Below the pieces are notes generated by a model that saw only the letters and a program-made list of their open reading frames with translations, was not told the origin of the DNA and searched no databases. Source: Halanaeroarchaeum sp. HSR-CO (GTDB taxonomy: Archaea; Halobacteriota; Halobacteria; Halobacteriales; Halobacteriaceae). From it: a stretch of 64,000 nt of DNA. Positions 44,276 through 53,527 of the stretch are shown one piece after another. A program made the translations under genes and the position numbers. Location: assembly GCF_024972755.1 (NCBI RefSeq), contig NZ_CP087724.1, positions 2,480,001 to 2,544,000 on the forward strand. Direction: 5' to 3'. Numbering within the stretch: the stretch's first letter is position 1; each line of letters begins with the position of its first letter.

Positions 44276-45454
44276 GTGAGTCGACAGGAATCCTCGTGGC
44301 CGACCCTCCGCGAGACAGCGAACGCAGTCCATCGCAATCAGATCGGTTTTCTGGCCGCCGCGGTGGCCTACTACGGCTTCCTCTCGGTCATCCCGTTGCT
44401 CCTCCTGTCGATTTCCGTCGGGACCGCACTCGGCTACGACGTCTCGAGCGAGGTGCTCGGGCTCGTGGGCGACATGGTGACTCCCGCGGGCGCGGCGGCC
44501 CTCGCCAACGCCGTCGACGCGAGCGGGCCGGGGGGCGGGATCACGGTGGTCGGGGTCGCCGTCCTCCTGTGGTCGTCGCTCCGGGTGTTCCGCGGACTCG
44601 ACGTGGCATTCTCTTCGATCTACGGCGACGAGATGGCCGAACCGCTACTCTCACAGCTGGGTGATGCGCTGCTCGTCGTCGCCGTCATCTCCGTGTCGGT
44701 TGCCGGCGTCCTCCTCCTCGGCGTGGTCCTCTCGGTCCTCGACCTCGGATCGGTTGCGCTGATCGTCGGGCCGGCCGCGTTGACCGTCGGGCTGGCCCTC
44801 GCCTTCCTGCCGATCTTTTACATATTCCCCGACGCGGATGTGAGCCTCAGGGAGGCCCTACCGGGAACCGTTCTGACCGCCGTCGGGTGGACGGCGCTGG
44901 CGACGACCTTCGGCATCTACGCCCAGTTCGTCCCGAGTTTTCGACTCTACGGGGTGCTCGGTGCAGCGTTACTCCTGGTGACCTGGCTGTATCTGGGCGG
45001 GGTTATTATCATGGTGGGGGCTGTAGTCAACGCCGTGTTGGCGGGACGAATCGGAGAGGACGCCGAGAGTATCGACGACGAGGACGAACCACGGGCGGAC
45101 CCGGCCCCCGACGTCGCGGCCATCGGCCGAGAGGTCCGTGAGCTACGAGAATCGCTCGACGAGAAGACGGTCTCGAAGGACGACCTCGAACACGACCTGC
45201 AGCGTTACGTCAGGCGCAAACTTCGGCGCGGGAAGGCGCGCGGCTGGGGGCCCTACCTGGTGTTGCTCTACGGGACCCTGATGACCCTGGGCGCGTTCTA
45301 CTGGCTAGAGGGTGGCTGGGCCATTCTCGCGATGATCGTCGTCTGGCTGTCGACGCTCGGTCTCTACGTCCTGATGGTCCTCTTCGGCGTCGGGTTCGCC
45401 GCGGCGAGTGCACCAGGGTCGGTGCTCGACTGGCTCCGCGAACGTCGCTCATGA
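44276..45454 (+). CDS. YihY/BrkB-family membrane protein
   Basis: 392 residues from a GTG at 44276. Six membrane helices in the first ~250 residues including NQIGFLAAAVAYYGFLSVIPLLLL, the family signature near the N-terminus, and LYGVLGAALLLVTWLYLGGVIIM. A charged, coiled-coil-prone region (about 255-325) and two more hydrophobic segments follow. Once called RNase BN in bacteria, wrongly; role unknown. Its stop overlaps the PAP2 gene start (ATGA), so the two are coupled. Confidence 0.9.
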   Translation: MSRQESSWPTLRETANAVHRNQIGFLAAAVAYYGFLSVIPLLLLSISVGTALGYDVSSEVLGLVGDMVTPAGAAALANAVDASGPGGGITVVGVAVLLWSSLRVFRGLDVAFSSIYGDEMAEPLLSQLGDALLVVAVISVSVAGVLLLGVVLSVLDLGSVALIVGPAALTVGLALAFLPIFYIFPDADVSLREALPGTVLTAVGWTALATTFGIYAQFVPSFRLYGVLGAALLLVTWLYLGGVIIMVGAVVNAVLAGRIGEDAESIDDEDEPRADPAPDVAAIGREVRELRESLDEKTVSKDDLEHDLQRYVRRKLRRGKARGWGPYLVLLYGTLMTLGAFYWLEGGWAILAMIVVWLSTLGLYVLMVLFGVGFAAASAPGSVLDWLRERRS

Positions 45455-46254
45455 GGGGACAGGGTGTCGCCGCAGCCATCTCGCAGTCCGTCCCCGAGAC
45501 CGTGGTCCCGATCCTGGTCGTGGTGACGGGGCTCGGCGATCCGGTGTTCGTGGCCGTCCTCGCGGTGGCCGTCTACTGGCTCGGCCCCCAGTACGGCCTC
45601 CTCGACCGGCGGGCGGGCGCCACGGTCCTGGCCACGACGTTCTTCGCCCTCGCGTTGACCCTCTTCTTGAAGTACGGGTTCGCGATGCCACGCCCACCTG
45701 CGGACGTCATGCTCATACCCGAGGACGGGATGGGATTCCCGAGTGGCCACGCGACGGGCGCCACCGCCACCTACGCCGCGCTGGCGGTGTACCTGAAACG
45801 GTGGTCGCGAACGAACCGGTACGGTCTCGCGGGGGTTCTCGTCGTCGTGGTCGCGCTCTCGAGGGTGTTCCTCGGGGTGCATTACTTCGTCGACGTCGTC
45901 GCCGGGATCGTCGTGGGACTGCTGGCACTGGCCGCGGTCCGGTGGGTCGCGAGCGAGCAGCTGACCATCGCATTCGCCATGAGCGTCCCGGTCGCGCTGG
46001 CCGGCACCCTCCTGGCGGGGACGGCCGAAACCGCCCTCCAGGTCGGCGTCGTCTCGGGCGGTGCCATCGGGTGGTGGCTCGTGAACGATCGGGTCGCCGA
46101 TAGCGAGATAGAAACGGTACGGATCGTCGCGGCAGCGGTCGGTGGAGGACTCCTCCTCGGCGTCGGTTTCGAATCGGGCGTCCCGATCGTCGCCGGGTTC
46201 GCGGGAGCAGGGGCCGGAGCGCTGTTCCTTGCCGTCCCGGGACTGAACGGCTAG
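45451..46254 (+). CDS. PAP2-superfamily membrane phosphatase
   Basis: 267 residues with about 7 membrane segments. All three acid-phosphatase motifs are present: KYGFAMPRP (about 72-80), [13 protein letters not shown] (about 92-104) and [16 protein letters not shown] (about 131-146). The substrate is likely a lipid phosphate such as polyprenyl or phosphatidylglycerol phosphate; not specified by sequence. Last gene of the BrkB-PAP2 pair; convergent with glnA with stops overlapping. Confidence 0.92.
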   Translation: MRGQGVAAAISQSVPETVVPILVVVTGLGDPVFVAVLAVAVYWLGPQYGLLDRRAGATVLATTFFALALTLFLKYGFAMPRPPADVMLIPEDGMGFPSGHATGATATYAALAVYLKRWSRTNRYGLAGVLVVVVALSRVFLGVHYFVDVVAGIVVGLLALAAVRWVASEQLTIAFAMSVPVALAGTLLAGTAETALQVGVVSGGAIGWWLVNDRVADSEIETVRIVAAAVGGGLLLGVGFESGVPIVAGFAGAGAGALFLAVPGLNG

Positions 46255-47633
46255 AACTTCTCCAGGTAGCGGTCGATCTCCCAGGCAGAGACGTCCGTCT
46301 TGTACTCGGCGAACTCCTGTTTTTTCGCCTGGACGAACTTCTCGGCAACGTGCTCGCCGAGCGCATCGAGGACGACGTCGTCCGCCTCGAGCGCCTCGAC
46401 CGCCTCGCCGAGACTGCCAGGCAACGTGTCGATGCCGTACTCGTCGCGTTTGGCCTCGTCGAACTCGTAGATGTTCTCGCGGACCGGATCGGGCGCCTCG
46501 AGGCCACGTTCGATGCCCTCTAGGCCGGCCTGGAGCATGACGGCGAGCGCGAGATACGGGTTGGCCGTCGGGTCGGGCGAACGCAACTCGATGCGCGAGG
46601 AGGCGGGGACCCGGGCGGCGGGTTTCCGGACGAGTGCCGAGCGGTTGACGTCCGACCACGCGACGTAGACAGGGGCCTCGTAACCGGGAACGAGACGTTT
46701 ATACGAGTTCACCGTCGGGTTGGCGATGGCCGTGATGGCCGGGGCGTGTTCGAGGATGCCCGCGAGGAACGAGTAGGCCGTCTCCGAGAGGTTGAATTCG
46801 TCGTCACCGTCGTAGAAGGCGTTCTCGCCGCCCTCGGTGAACAGCGAGAGGTGGGTGTGCATGCCCGAGCCGTTGATGTTCGAGATGGGTTTGGGCATGA
46901 AGGTCGCGTGCACGTCGTGCATCTCCGCGACGGCCCGGACGACCGACCTGAAGGTCGCGATGTTGTCTGCCGTGGTGAGCGCGTCGGCGTACTTGAAGCT
47001 GATCTCGTGCTGGCCGTCGGCGACCTCGTGGTGACTCGACTCTACCTCGAAGTTCATCTCCTCGAGTACGTAGATCATCTCCCGGCGCATATCCGAGGCG
47101 AGGTCCTTCGGCCCGAGGTCGAAGTAGCCCCCGGTGTCGTGGGTCCGGGTCGTCGCGCTGCCGTCGTCCTTCTCGAAGATGAAAAATTCCGGTTCGGGCC
47201 CCGCGTTGAGCGTGTACCCCATCTCCGCTGCGCGGTCGATGGCCCGTTCGAGGACGTATCGTGGGTCGCCCGAGAAGGGCTCGCCCGTCTCCGTATCGAC
47301 GACGTCACAGATGAGCCTGGCCGCACCGCCGTCGTCCCGGCGCCGCCACGGGAGGACGGCGAACGTCGAGGGGTCGGGGTCGAGGCGCATGTCGGATTCC
47401 TGGATCCGCACGAATCCCTCGATGCTCGAGCCGTCGAAGTAAATGCCCTCCTCGAAGGCCTTCTCCGCCTGGCTCGCCGGGATCGAGACGTTCTTGACGG
47501 TCCCCAGGATGTCCGTGAACTGGAGCCGCAGGAAATCGATGTTCTCTTCTTCGATGCGTTCGACGACCGCCTGTTCCTCGGCAGTGAGTCCCCCGTCCGG
47601 GAGTTCGGTTCCGTTTGTCATTGGGTTGGTCAT
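46251..47633 (-). CDS. glnA: Glutamine synthetase type I
   Basis: 460 residues. ATP-dependent synthesis of glutamine. Beta-grasp N-terminus with [20 protein letters not shown] and the catalytic barrel: [32 protein letters not shown] (metal Glu), [24 protein letters not shown] and the late [20 protein letters not shown] (binding His/Arg). Start ATG at 47633. The divergent lrp gene shares a 112-bp promoter region, consistent with Lrp control of glnA known in Halobacterium. Confidence 0.96.
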   Translation of the reverse strand: MTNPMTNGTELPDGGLTAEEQAVVERIEEENIDFLRLQFTDILGTVKNVSIPASQAEKAFEEGIYFDGSSIEGFVRIQESDMRLDPDPSTFAVLPWRRRDDGGAARLICDVVDTETGEPFSGDPRYVLERAIDRAAEMGYTLNAGPEPEFFIFEKDDGSATTRTHDTGGYFDLGPKDLASDMRREMIYVLEEMNFEVESSHHEVADGQHEISFKYADALTTADNIATFRSVVRAVAEMHDVHATFMPKPISNINGSGMHTHLSLFTEGGENAFYDGDDEFNLSETAYSFLAGILEHAPAITAIANPTVNSYKRLVPGYEAPVYVAWSDVNRSALVRKPAARVPASSRIELRSPDPTANPYLALAVMLQAGLEGIERGLEAPDPVRENIYEFDEAKRDEYGIDTLPGSLGEAVEALEADDVVLDALGEHVAEKFVQAKKQEFAEYKTDVSAWEIDRYLEKF

Positions 47634-47745
47634 CTGATTCGAACACTCCTAGTATTAAAGCCCTATCGTTCGGCGCAATTCTGAGTTTTCTCAGCGAAAC
47701 TGGACATTCGTAAACTTCTAATCCCCCCGGCACCCACAGTGAGCT
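47634..47745. promoter_or_regulatory. glnA-lrp divergent promoter with palindrome CTGAGTTTTCTCAG
   Basis: A perfect 5-bp inverted repeat with T4 centre lies at 47681-47694, about 50 bp from each start. On the minus strand CTTTAATACTAGG (about 47648-47660) reads as a TATA region ~20-30 bp before the glnA ATG; on the plus strand TTCGTAAACTTCTAAT (47709-47724) precedes lrp. The palindrome is a plausible Lrp operator controlling both. Confidence 0.5.
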
Positions 47746-48204
47746 ATGACCTACGAGAATCTGGACGCCACGCTCATCAACGCACTCCTCGAGGACGGAC
47801 GGGCAAGTCTTCGCAGTCTCGCCGAGGAACTCGACGTCTCGGTCACGACCGTGTCGAATCACCTCAAGGACCTGGAGGCGGAGGGGGTCATCGAGGGCTA
47901 TACACCCATGGTCGATTACGAGAAACTGGGCTACGACGTCACCGCCATCGTCCAGCTCAAGGTCGAGGGGAACGCCCTCCCGGACATCACCGACCGCCTC
48001 GAGGGCCACAAGCAGATGGTCAACGTCTACGAGGTGACGGGCGAGTTCGATATTATCGCCGTCGGCAAGTTCACCGACACCGACGATATGAACCAGTTGA
48101 TCAAGGACCTGCTCGCGGACGCCGACATCAAGGAGTCGAACACGAGCGTCGTCCTCGACGCGCCGGTCGAATGCAACCAGTTCGAACTGGATATTCACGA
48201 CTGA
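47746..48204 (+). CDS. lrp: Lrp/AsnC-family transcriptional regulator
   Basis: 152 residues. N-terminal [43 protein letters not shown] (recognition helix about residues 28-45). C-terminal RAM (AsnC-type) ligand and dimerisation domain with [13 protein letters not shown]. In Halobacterium the homologue next to glnA activates it and responds to amino acids; here likely the same by synteny. A single-domain effector-binding copy, no extra domains. Confidence 0.93.
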   Translation: MTYENLDATLINALLEDGRASLRSLAEELDVSVTTVSNHLKDLEAEGVIEGYTPMVDYEKLGYDVTAIVQLKVEGNALPDITDRLEGHKQMVNVYEVTGEFDIIAVGKFTDTDDMNQLIKDLLADADIKESNTSVVLDAPVECNQFELDIHD

Positions 48205-48329
48205 CCGGCCACCGTTCTCCGGGCCCGAGAATACCCCCAGCCAGCGCTGTCTGGAGAGCGTATGGACGGAGGAAATTCGTCGTCGATTCGGGCCAGACGG
48301 TCGGGGTCTGTTGTGGAAAGTGGCCGGCC

Positions 48330-49997
48330 TTACATCGCGCCGCCCATGCCACCCATACCGCCCATGCCGCCCATGCCGCCGGCACCGCCCTCGTCGTCAC
48401 CTTTGTCGGTGGAGAGGTCCCCGGCGGAGATGATGTCGTCGATCTTGAGGACCAGGTTCGCGGCCTCGCTGGCGGAGTTGAGCGCCTGTTCTTTGGCGTG
48501 AGCGGGTTCGACCACGCCGGACTCGAAGGTGTCCTCGACGTCGCCCGTGAAGACGTTCAGGCCGGCGCGCTGGTCGCCCGCCTCGTGGGCGGCGCGCAGG
48601 TCGACGAGCGTGTCGATGGAGTCGAGCCCAGCGTTCTCCGCGAGCACGCGCGGGACGAGCTCGAGGGAGTCCGCGAACGCCTCGACGGCGAGCTGTTCGC
48701 GGCCTTCGACGCTGTCCGCGAAGGAGCGCAGGCGGTCGGCCAGTTCGACCTCGATGGCGCCACCGCCGGGCAGGACGCGACCGTCGGTCAGGGCCTGGGC
48801 GGCGACGTCCAGGGCGTCGGTGATGCCACGCTCGACCTCGTCGACGACGTGGTCGGTGGAGCCGCGCAGGAGAAGGGTCACACCGAGTGCCTCCTCGCTG
48901 TCGCTCTCGACGTAGAACAGTTCGTCATCGTCGTCGCGGGTGACGCTACCCTCACCGAGGTCGGCGGCGGTGGCGGCGTCGAGGTCCGTGACGATGGCGG
49001 CGTTCAGGACGTTCTTGAGGAACTCCATGTCCGACTTCTTCGCGCGGCGAACGGCCAGGATGCCTTCCTTCGCGAGGAAGTGCTGGGCCATGTCGTCGAT
49101 ACCCTTCTGGCAGAAGACGACGTTCGCGCCGGTCTCCTTGATCTGGTCGACCTTCTCGCGGAGCTGCTCTTCTTCTTTGTCGAGGAACTTCTGGAGCTGG
49201 TCGGGACTGTCGATGGAGACCTGGGTGTCCGCTTCGGCCTCCTCGACCTCGATGGCCTCGTTGAGGAGGAGGATCTTCGCGTCCTCGACCTCGCTGGGCA
49301 TGTCGTCGTGGACCGGATCCTTGTCGATGGCCGCGCCGACGAGCAACTCGGACTCGCTGACGCTGCTACCGGTCTGGGTCTCGATGTTGAGACTCTCCAT
49401 GTCGACGACCGTGGAGCCGTCGTCGGCCTCGACGGAGACCTGCTCGAGGGCCTCGTAGATGATGCCCGAGAGGAGTTCCTTGTCGAGTTCGGCGCCCTTG
49501 CCGGTCATGGAGGTCTCGGCGACGCTGCGCACGAGGTCCTCGTCGTCGGGGTCGACCGCGATGGCGATGTCGTCGACCTCTTCGCGGGCACGCTCGGCGG
49601 CCACGTTGTATCCCTTGATAATGGCCGTCGGATGGATGTCCCGCTCGAGGAGGTCCTCGGCGTTTTTGAGGAGTTCGCCCGCGATGGCGACCGCGGTGGT
49701 GGTGCCGTCACCGGCTTCGTCCTCCTGTGTCTCTGCGACCTCGACGATCATTTCGGCCGTCGGGTTGTCGATGTCCATCTCCTGCAGGATGGTGACGCCG
49801 TCGTTGGTGACGGTAACATCGCCCATCGAGGAGACGAGCATCTTGTCCATGCCCTTCGGGCCGAGCGTCGAGCGGACCGAGTCCGCGACCGCCCGCGCCG
49901 CAGAAATGTTATGCTCCTGGGCGTCTTTGTCCTTTACTCGCTGTGCGTCATCTCCCATGATGATCATGGGCTGGCCTTGCATACGTCGCTGAGACAT
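48330..49997 (-). CDS. thsA: Thermosome subunit (group II chaperonin)
   Basis: 555 residues. ATP-dependent folding chamber without GroES. ATP-site motifs TLGPKGMDKML (44-54), GDVTVTNDGVTIL (59-71), GDGTTTAVA (96-104) and the C-terminal GGGAIEVELADRL. The tail after residue 530 is a GGM-repeat, typical for thermosomes. Start MSQRRMQGQPMIIMGDDAQR. TATA box immediately upstream at 50023-50030. Confidence 0.96.
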   Translation of the reverse strand: MSQRRMQGQPMIIMGDDAQRVKDKDAQEHNISAARAVADSVRSTLGPKGMDKMLVSSMGDVTVTNDGVTILQEMDIDNPTAEMIVEVAETQEDEAGDGTTTAVAIAGELLKNAEDLLERDIHPTAIIKGYNVAAERAREEVDDIAIAVDPDDEDLVRSVAETSMTGKGAELDKELLSGIIYEALEQVSVEADDGSTVVDMESLNIETQTGSSVSESELLVGAAIDKDPVHDDMPSEVEDAKILLLNEAIEVEEAEADTQVSIDSPDQLQKFLDKEEEQLREKVDQIKETGANVVFCQKGIDDMAQHFLAKEGILAVRRAKKSDMEFLKNVLNAAIVTDLDAATAADLGEGSVTRDDDDELFYVESDSEEALGVTLLLRGSTDHVVDEVERGITDALDVAAQALTDGRVLPGGGAIEVELADRLRSFADSVEGREQLAVEAFADSLELVPRVLAENAGLDSIDTLVDLRAAHEAGDQRAGLNVFTGDVEDTFESGVVEPAHAKEQALNSASEAANLVLKIDDIISAGDLSTDKGDDEGGAGGMGGMGGMGGMGGAM

Positions 49998-50022
49998 CGT
50001 CAGCCAGTGATTGAATGTCCTT

Positions 50023-50030
50023 CTATAAAA
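50023..50030 (-). promoter_or_regulatory. TATA box of the thermosome gene
   Basis: Minus strand TTTTATAG, centred ~30 bp before the ATG at 49997, so the transcript is probably near-leaderless, as for many haloarchaeal heat-shock genes. Confidence 0.6.
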
Positions 50031-50362
50031 GGGTTTGGCTTTGGGGAAGGGCGACGGTCATAGCGTCCACCGCGGAGATCGGGCCAGTCCCACCACTGTA
50101 CTGCGGTTAGCAGATTCCACGGCCGAACGGCGACCGTCTTCACGAGACATGTTACCAATGGTTTATTGCGACATCACGACCGTCATCGAGAATCGATCGA
50201 AGGGCTCGATCTGCGTCGTCGTCTCCGACCGGGCTCCGGGACGTCCAGAACGGCAGGGTCGTACTCCGCGGCGCCACGATTGCCCAGCGGGTTCAGCGGT
50301 TGAAACGTCTCCCCGTGCAGTTTCGGGCCAGAGAAGGAGAGCGGTGGAGCGCGTCGGCCGCG
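50031..50362. other. Intergenic stretch without a recognised gene
   Basis: 332 bp between the thermosome promoter and the membrane-protein stop. Open frames here have no recognisable family. I see ordinary sequence and no repeats. Confidence 0.5.
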
Positions 50363-50845
50363 TCACCGGTTCCCGAGGGCGGGGAACAGCGCGCCGAGGA
50401 TGGCACCGAAGACGACGTGGCCCACGAGGCTCATCGGGTTGAAGTTCGGCAGCGGGGGCGCGTTGGGGAAGCCGACGGCGCCCAACCAGATCGGCATGAC
50501 GATGGCCGCGGCGCCGATCCAGAGGAGGACGCCGTACGCGACCCCGAGTCCCGTACTCGTCGTGACGCGGTCGGCGTAGTCGGACAGCCCCGGGAGGTAA
50601 ACCACGGCGCCCGCGAAGGCCAATCCGAAGACGACGCTGTTGAACAGGTGGATTATCCACCCCGCGACCAGCCCGTTCGTGCCGTACATCGCCGGAATCG
50701 CCGTCGTGATGACCGGCGTCATCATCATCTGGAGCAGCACGCCCATCGCGACGCCGCCGAACAGCCCCGAGACGCCGCCCGTCACCCAGACGTTGCGCTG
50801 CTGTGCGATGCCAGTGACCTGCTCTTGCGTGTGTGTCTCTGCCAT
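50363..50845 (-). CDS. Small membrane protein, haloarchaeal
   Basis: 160 residues, four membrane segments: GGVSGLFGGVAMGVLLQMMM, VAGWIIHLFNSVVFGLAFAG, GLGVAYGVLLWIGAAAIVM and PMSLVGHVVFGAILGALFPAL. A conserved His sits in helices 2 and 4 (IIHLF, VGHVV). Haloarchaeal relatives are sometimes called histidine-kinase-like by mistake; I assign no function. Start at MAETHTQEQ (50845) instead of an earlier in-frame codon. Confidence 0.72.
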   Translation of the reverse strand: MAETHTQEQVTGIAQQRNVWVTGGVSGLFGGVAMGVLLQMMMTPVITTAIPAMYGTNGLVAGWIIHLFNSVVFGLAFAGAVVYLPGLSDYADRVTTSTGLGVAYGVLLWIGAAAIVMPIWLGAVGFPNAPPLPNFNPMSLVGHVVFGAILGALFPALGNR

Positions 50846-51303
50846 ACTGTGAGTGATGAGGCCCGAGACCAAATAGTTAATATTACCAACAGGTTAGTGA
50901 GTTACCGTCGCGTTACCTGTTCGAGGTGCCACCAGTGGACCGGCGGCCAATCGATAACACTTCGGCCAACCGCTCGCCCCGCTGTCGACCAACACCCCCC
51001 CCCCCAGTACGGCACGACTCGCGTAGAAACCCTCGAACGGAATGAACGGCGATGCGAGACCGCCCTCTCTCGGTCGCCCGTCGACCTTCTCGGCAGACGG
51101 GCCCCTCCAAGCAGCCAGACTTCGGAGCAAGACGAGCGATGCCACGACACGGTCGGCGTGTCTGGCAAAATCACGGCTCTCAGTACTCGTAATTTACTCA
51201 CAGGAAAATCGAAGGCGGTTTCAGTATTCCGGTCCGGGTCGCGATACTGCTGACGGATGGTTCACTGCCCTCCACACGAACGAACAGGCCACTCGACCAC
51301 CAG
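50846..51303. other. Gene-poor stretch with a C11 tract
   Basis: 458 bp without a recognisable protein; the frames crossing it have no family signature. A run of 11 C lies at 50995-51005. The AT-rich stretch 50873-50888 (AATAGTTAATATTACC) is the likely promoter of the membrane protein. Confidence 0.55.
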
Positions 51304-52392
51304 TTACCGGTTCGTCGGGTCCGGTGGTCTCCGCCTGACACCCGAGTGTCCTCGGTCCACGACCCTGACGGAATCGGTACCCCGAAACCAGGTTCCGGTA
51401 TCCGTCTTCCCCACGAGTTCGACCGTGGTGGTATCGACCGACAGGCCCAGTTCTCGTGTCTCGAAGTGAACGACGAGGTCGTCGTCGCCGTCCGAGTCCA
51501 CGTCCTCGAGGCTGCTCCGGACCGCGCTCGCGCCAGTGCAATCTTCGTAGGGGGCGACGCGTGAAGGATCGCCAAAGCACAGCGTCGATACGTCGACGCT
51601 CGATGCATCGAACGATCCGGTCGTGTGGATTGCCACGGGGGTCACGCCCCTGCTGTTGGGATTGATCGCGGGAATAGAATCACCTGGCTTGACGTCCACA
51701 GCGATCTCGATGAGCGACTCCCGCTCATCGAAGACGGCGGCGATCACCTGATAGGTTACGTCCTGCTGGGTGACGTAGATAGTGTACTCGTGGATCTCTA
51801 AGAAGTCGTTCGGTTCGTCGGGGTTGACCTCGTAGGTGACGGTCTCCTCGGTCTGTTCGTCCACCGTCTTCGTGTAGTCCTCGAAGCCCGGGTCCGTCAC
51901 CATCGTCGCCGTCACGTCTTCCAGATCGAGGCCGGGTGTGGAATCGTAAGAGAAGGTCTTGTCAGCCAGATCGACGTTGTACCAGGTTCCGTCATTGAGA
52001 CCGGTGAGGCCGGTGAGGAAAGCCGTCTCTTCTGAGGTCAAGCCGACCGAGGAGAGGCGATTCTCTTCGGCGTAGTTGTCGAGTGCCGAGGAACTGCCCC
52101 ACCAGGTAGCGTCCCAGTCGTTCCCGTAGAACGACGGTGCGAGACGGATCTTCGCATATCCTTTCACGACCCGATGTACCTCCGGGTCGATCGTGTTGTA
52201 GACGTAGACCGGATCGCGGTGGATCACGGTGTACGAATCATCCACGCCAGCCGGCGACGGTTCGTCCGAGGCACTGGCCGCTCTTGGGCCAAAACCACCG
52301 CCGAGTGCGCTGGCGGTGGTAAACAGCGCTGCTTTCCGCATGAACGATCTGCGAGAGCTATCAGCACGATCTCGATTGGGTCTGGTAGTCAT
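51304..52392 (-). CDS. Tat-secreted protein with C-terminal DxDxDG-bearing beta domain
   Basis: 362 residues. Tat signal SSRRSFMRKAALFTTASALG, with likely cleavage after ASA, so exported folded. Middle ~160 residues have no known domain (YTIYVTQQDVTYQVIAAVFD). The C-terminal ~95 residues form a compact domain found in many exported bacterial and archaeal proteins: IAVDVKPGDSIPAINPNSRG, VTPVAIHTTGSFDASSVDVS, a calcium-loop DVDSDGDDDLVVHF and LVGKTDTGTWFRGTDSVRVV. Binding or adhesion function is plausible. It is isolated in a gene-poor zone near tRNA-Cys, hinting at mobility. Confidence 0.78.
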   Translation of the reverse strand: MTTRPNRDRADSSRRSFMRKAALFTTASALGGGFGPRAASASDEPSPAGVDDSYTVIHRDPVYVYNTIDPEVHRVVKGYAKIRLAPSFYGNDWDATWWGSSSALDNYAEENRLSSVGLTSEETAFLTGLTGLNDGTWYNVDLADKTFSYDSTPGLDLEDVTATMVTDPGFEDYTKTVDEQTEETVTYEVNPDEPNDFLEIHEYTIYVTQQDVTYQVIAAVFDERESLIEIAVDVKPGDSIPAINPNSRGVTPVAIHTTGSFDASSVDVSTLCFGDPSRVAPYEDCTGASAVRSSLEDVDSDGDDDLVVHFETRELGLSVDTTTVELVGKTDTGTWFRGTDSVRVVDRGHSGVRRRPPDPTNR

Positions 52393-53021
52393 TGGTCACG
52401 TTCCAATATCGACTTTTTCGTATTGGATATCCAACCATTTGGGCTGCCGTGTCTTATCCGTTCCTCTTGGTTTCACCGGCCACGATCGAGGACGTTTCCA
52501 ATCGCATATCTCGCTGCGTCTTAGCACGACGGGCCTTTTCACTAGCAACCCCAGACCGCAAGCGTAACGTCTCGGCCGCTGTACTCGATCCCAATCTCCC
52601 AGCCAGCACGCAATATGACTGAGAAAATGCCGACCGGCCGTTCCGCGTCGGTCTGAACAGGTGAGTGAGAGTTAGAGGCTCGTGCGGATGATCGACGACG
52701 TAGTGAGGGTCACACCGAGTCCTGTTCGGCCGTCTGTAAATCGACGGTGATGGTAGCTCCCGGCGACGCAGTCGCGTCCTCCGTCGTCGTCTCGGTTTGG
52801 CTCACGCGATAGCCATGGGCCGCCGAAGGAAGCGTCCCGGAGAAACAGGCCCACGACACGAGCACGAGCGACCTGGCCCAAACTGTCTCAGTCCAGAACG
52901 TCAGGATGAGCGCTGAGAAGGACGACAGCATCGCGACGGCCCTCAACTAATAGCACTGCTGCACTGATCTGAACAAAATATCGGGTCCAAAGTCGTCCTG
53001 GGCTATCGGGTACCGTCTGAG
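52393..53021. other. Gene-poor stretch upstream of the tRNA-Cys region
   Basis: 629 bp with no gene I can support. Short frames on both strands (a minus-strand hydrophobic one at 52710-52946 and a plus-strand one ending at 52950 with the tail SVQNVRMSAEKDDSIATALN) may be fragments of lost genes. The first ~100 bp (to about 52500) are comparatively AT-rich and probably promote the Tat protein. Confidence 0.5.
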
Positions 53022-53093
53022 AGCCAAGGGCCGGATTTGAACCACGGTCACTCCGCTGCGCTCCGTTCCCTGATTCAAATCCGGCCCGTTGGC
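53022..53093. repeat. tRNA-Cys 3'-end duplicates (att-like remnant)
   Basis: 53022-53043 repeats exactly the 22 nt at 53124-53145 that form the 3' end of tRNA-Cys, in the same orientation. A third, inverted copy TTCAAATCCGGCCC-G-TTGGCT lies at 53073-53093, with one inserted base. Such partial tRNA 3' copies are what integrases leave at the attachment site of integrative elements. I see no integrase in the window. Confidence 0.75.
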
Positions 53094-53123
53094 TGTCGCT
53101 ACTCGTGTGGTACTCGTAGCAAC

Positions 53124-53199
53124 AGCCAAGGGCCGGATTTGAACCGGCGATGGGCGGCTCTGCAGGCCGCTGCGTTAGGCCGGACTCTGCCACCTTGGC
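53124..53199 (-). tRNA. tRNA-Cys (GCA)
   Basis: 76 nt without intron. Acceptor GCCAAGG/CCTTGGC, discriminator T (53124), anticodon stem GCGGC/GCCGC with loop CTGCAGA, anticodon GCA; T arm GCCGG-TTCAAAT-CCGGC. The D arm is larger than usual, as in haloarchaeal tRNA-Cys. Confidence 0.95.
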
Positions 53200-53527
53200 G
53201 CACGTGAATATCTGCAATGAGTCGATTTATGGATTGCGGTCCGGCGATGGCGGCTGTCACACCGTGAGCCGCGTATGCGGCGAACGTGTGACGTCGGCAG
53301 TCGGACGAAGCGAACGGCGAAGCCGTGAGCAACGCGAAACGCGAAGCGTCTCGGTATGTGCGAACGGCGAAGCCGTGAGCAAGTGCGTCTGCCGGAACTG
53401 GAGGCCGCTGCGGTAGGGCTGTCCGGCGCAATCCCTCCGTTGCCGCGTCGACGTTCGACGGCCGCAGTCGCCTCGAACGCGACGACGGTCCGAAACACAT
53501 CTTCCGTTCCGTCTCCAAGGAGGGGAT
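53200..53527. other. Intergenic stretch with a duplicated 23-bp repeat
   Basis: 328 bp. GCGAACGGCGAAGCCGTGAGCAA-type units occur at 53310-53332 and 53360-53382 (period 50), with further GCGAAGCG-like motifs. No gene is supported. It holds the upstream regions of tRNA-Cys (minus) and the DUF7124-type gene (plus). Confidence 0.7.

Noticed and set aside
47739-50063. 774-aa plus-strand frame opposite the thermosome
   Set aside because: Shadow of lrp and thsA; no family match and starts inside lrp.
52710-52946. 78-aa minus-strand hydrophobic frame
   Set aside because: No recognisable family, no clear promoter, and a competing plus-strand fragment; could be remnants.
53022-53093. Second tRNA-Cys gene
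   Set aside because: Only the 3' part is present; no anticodon arm or 5' acceptor strand.
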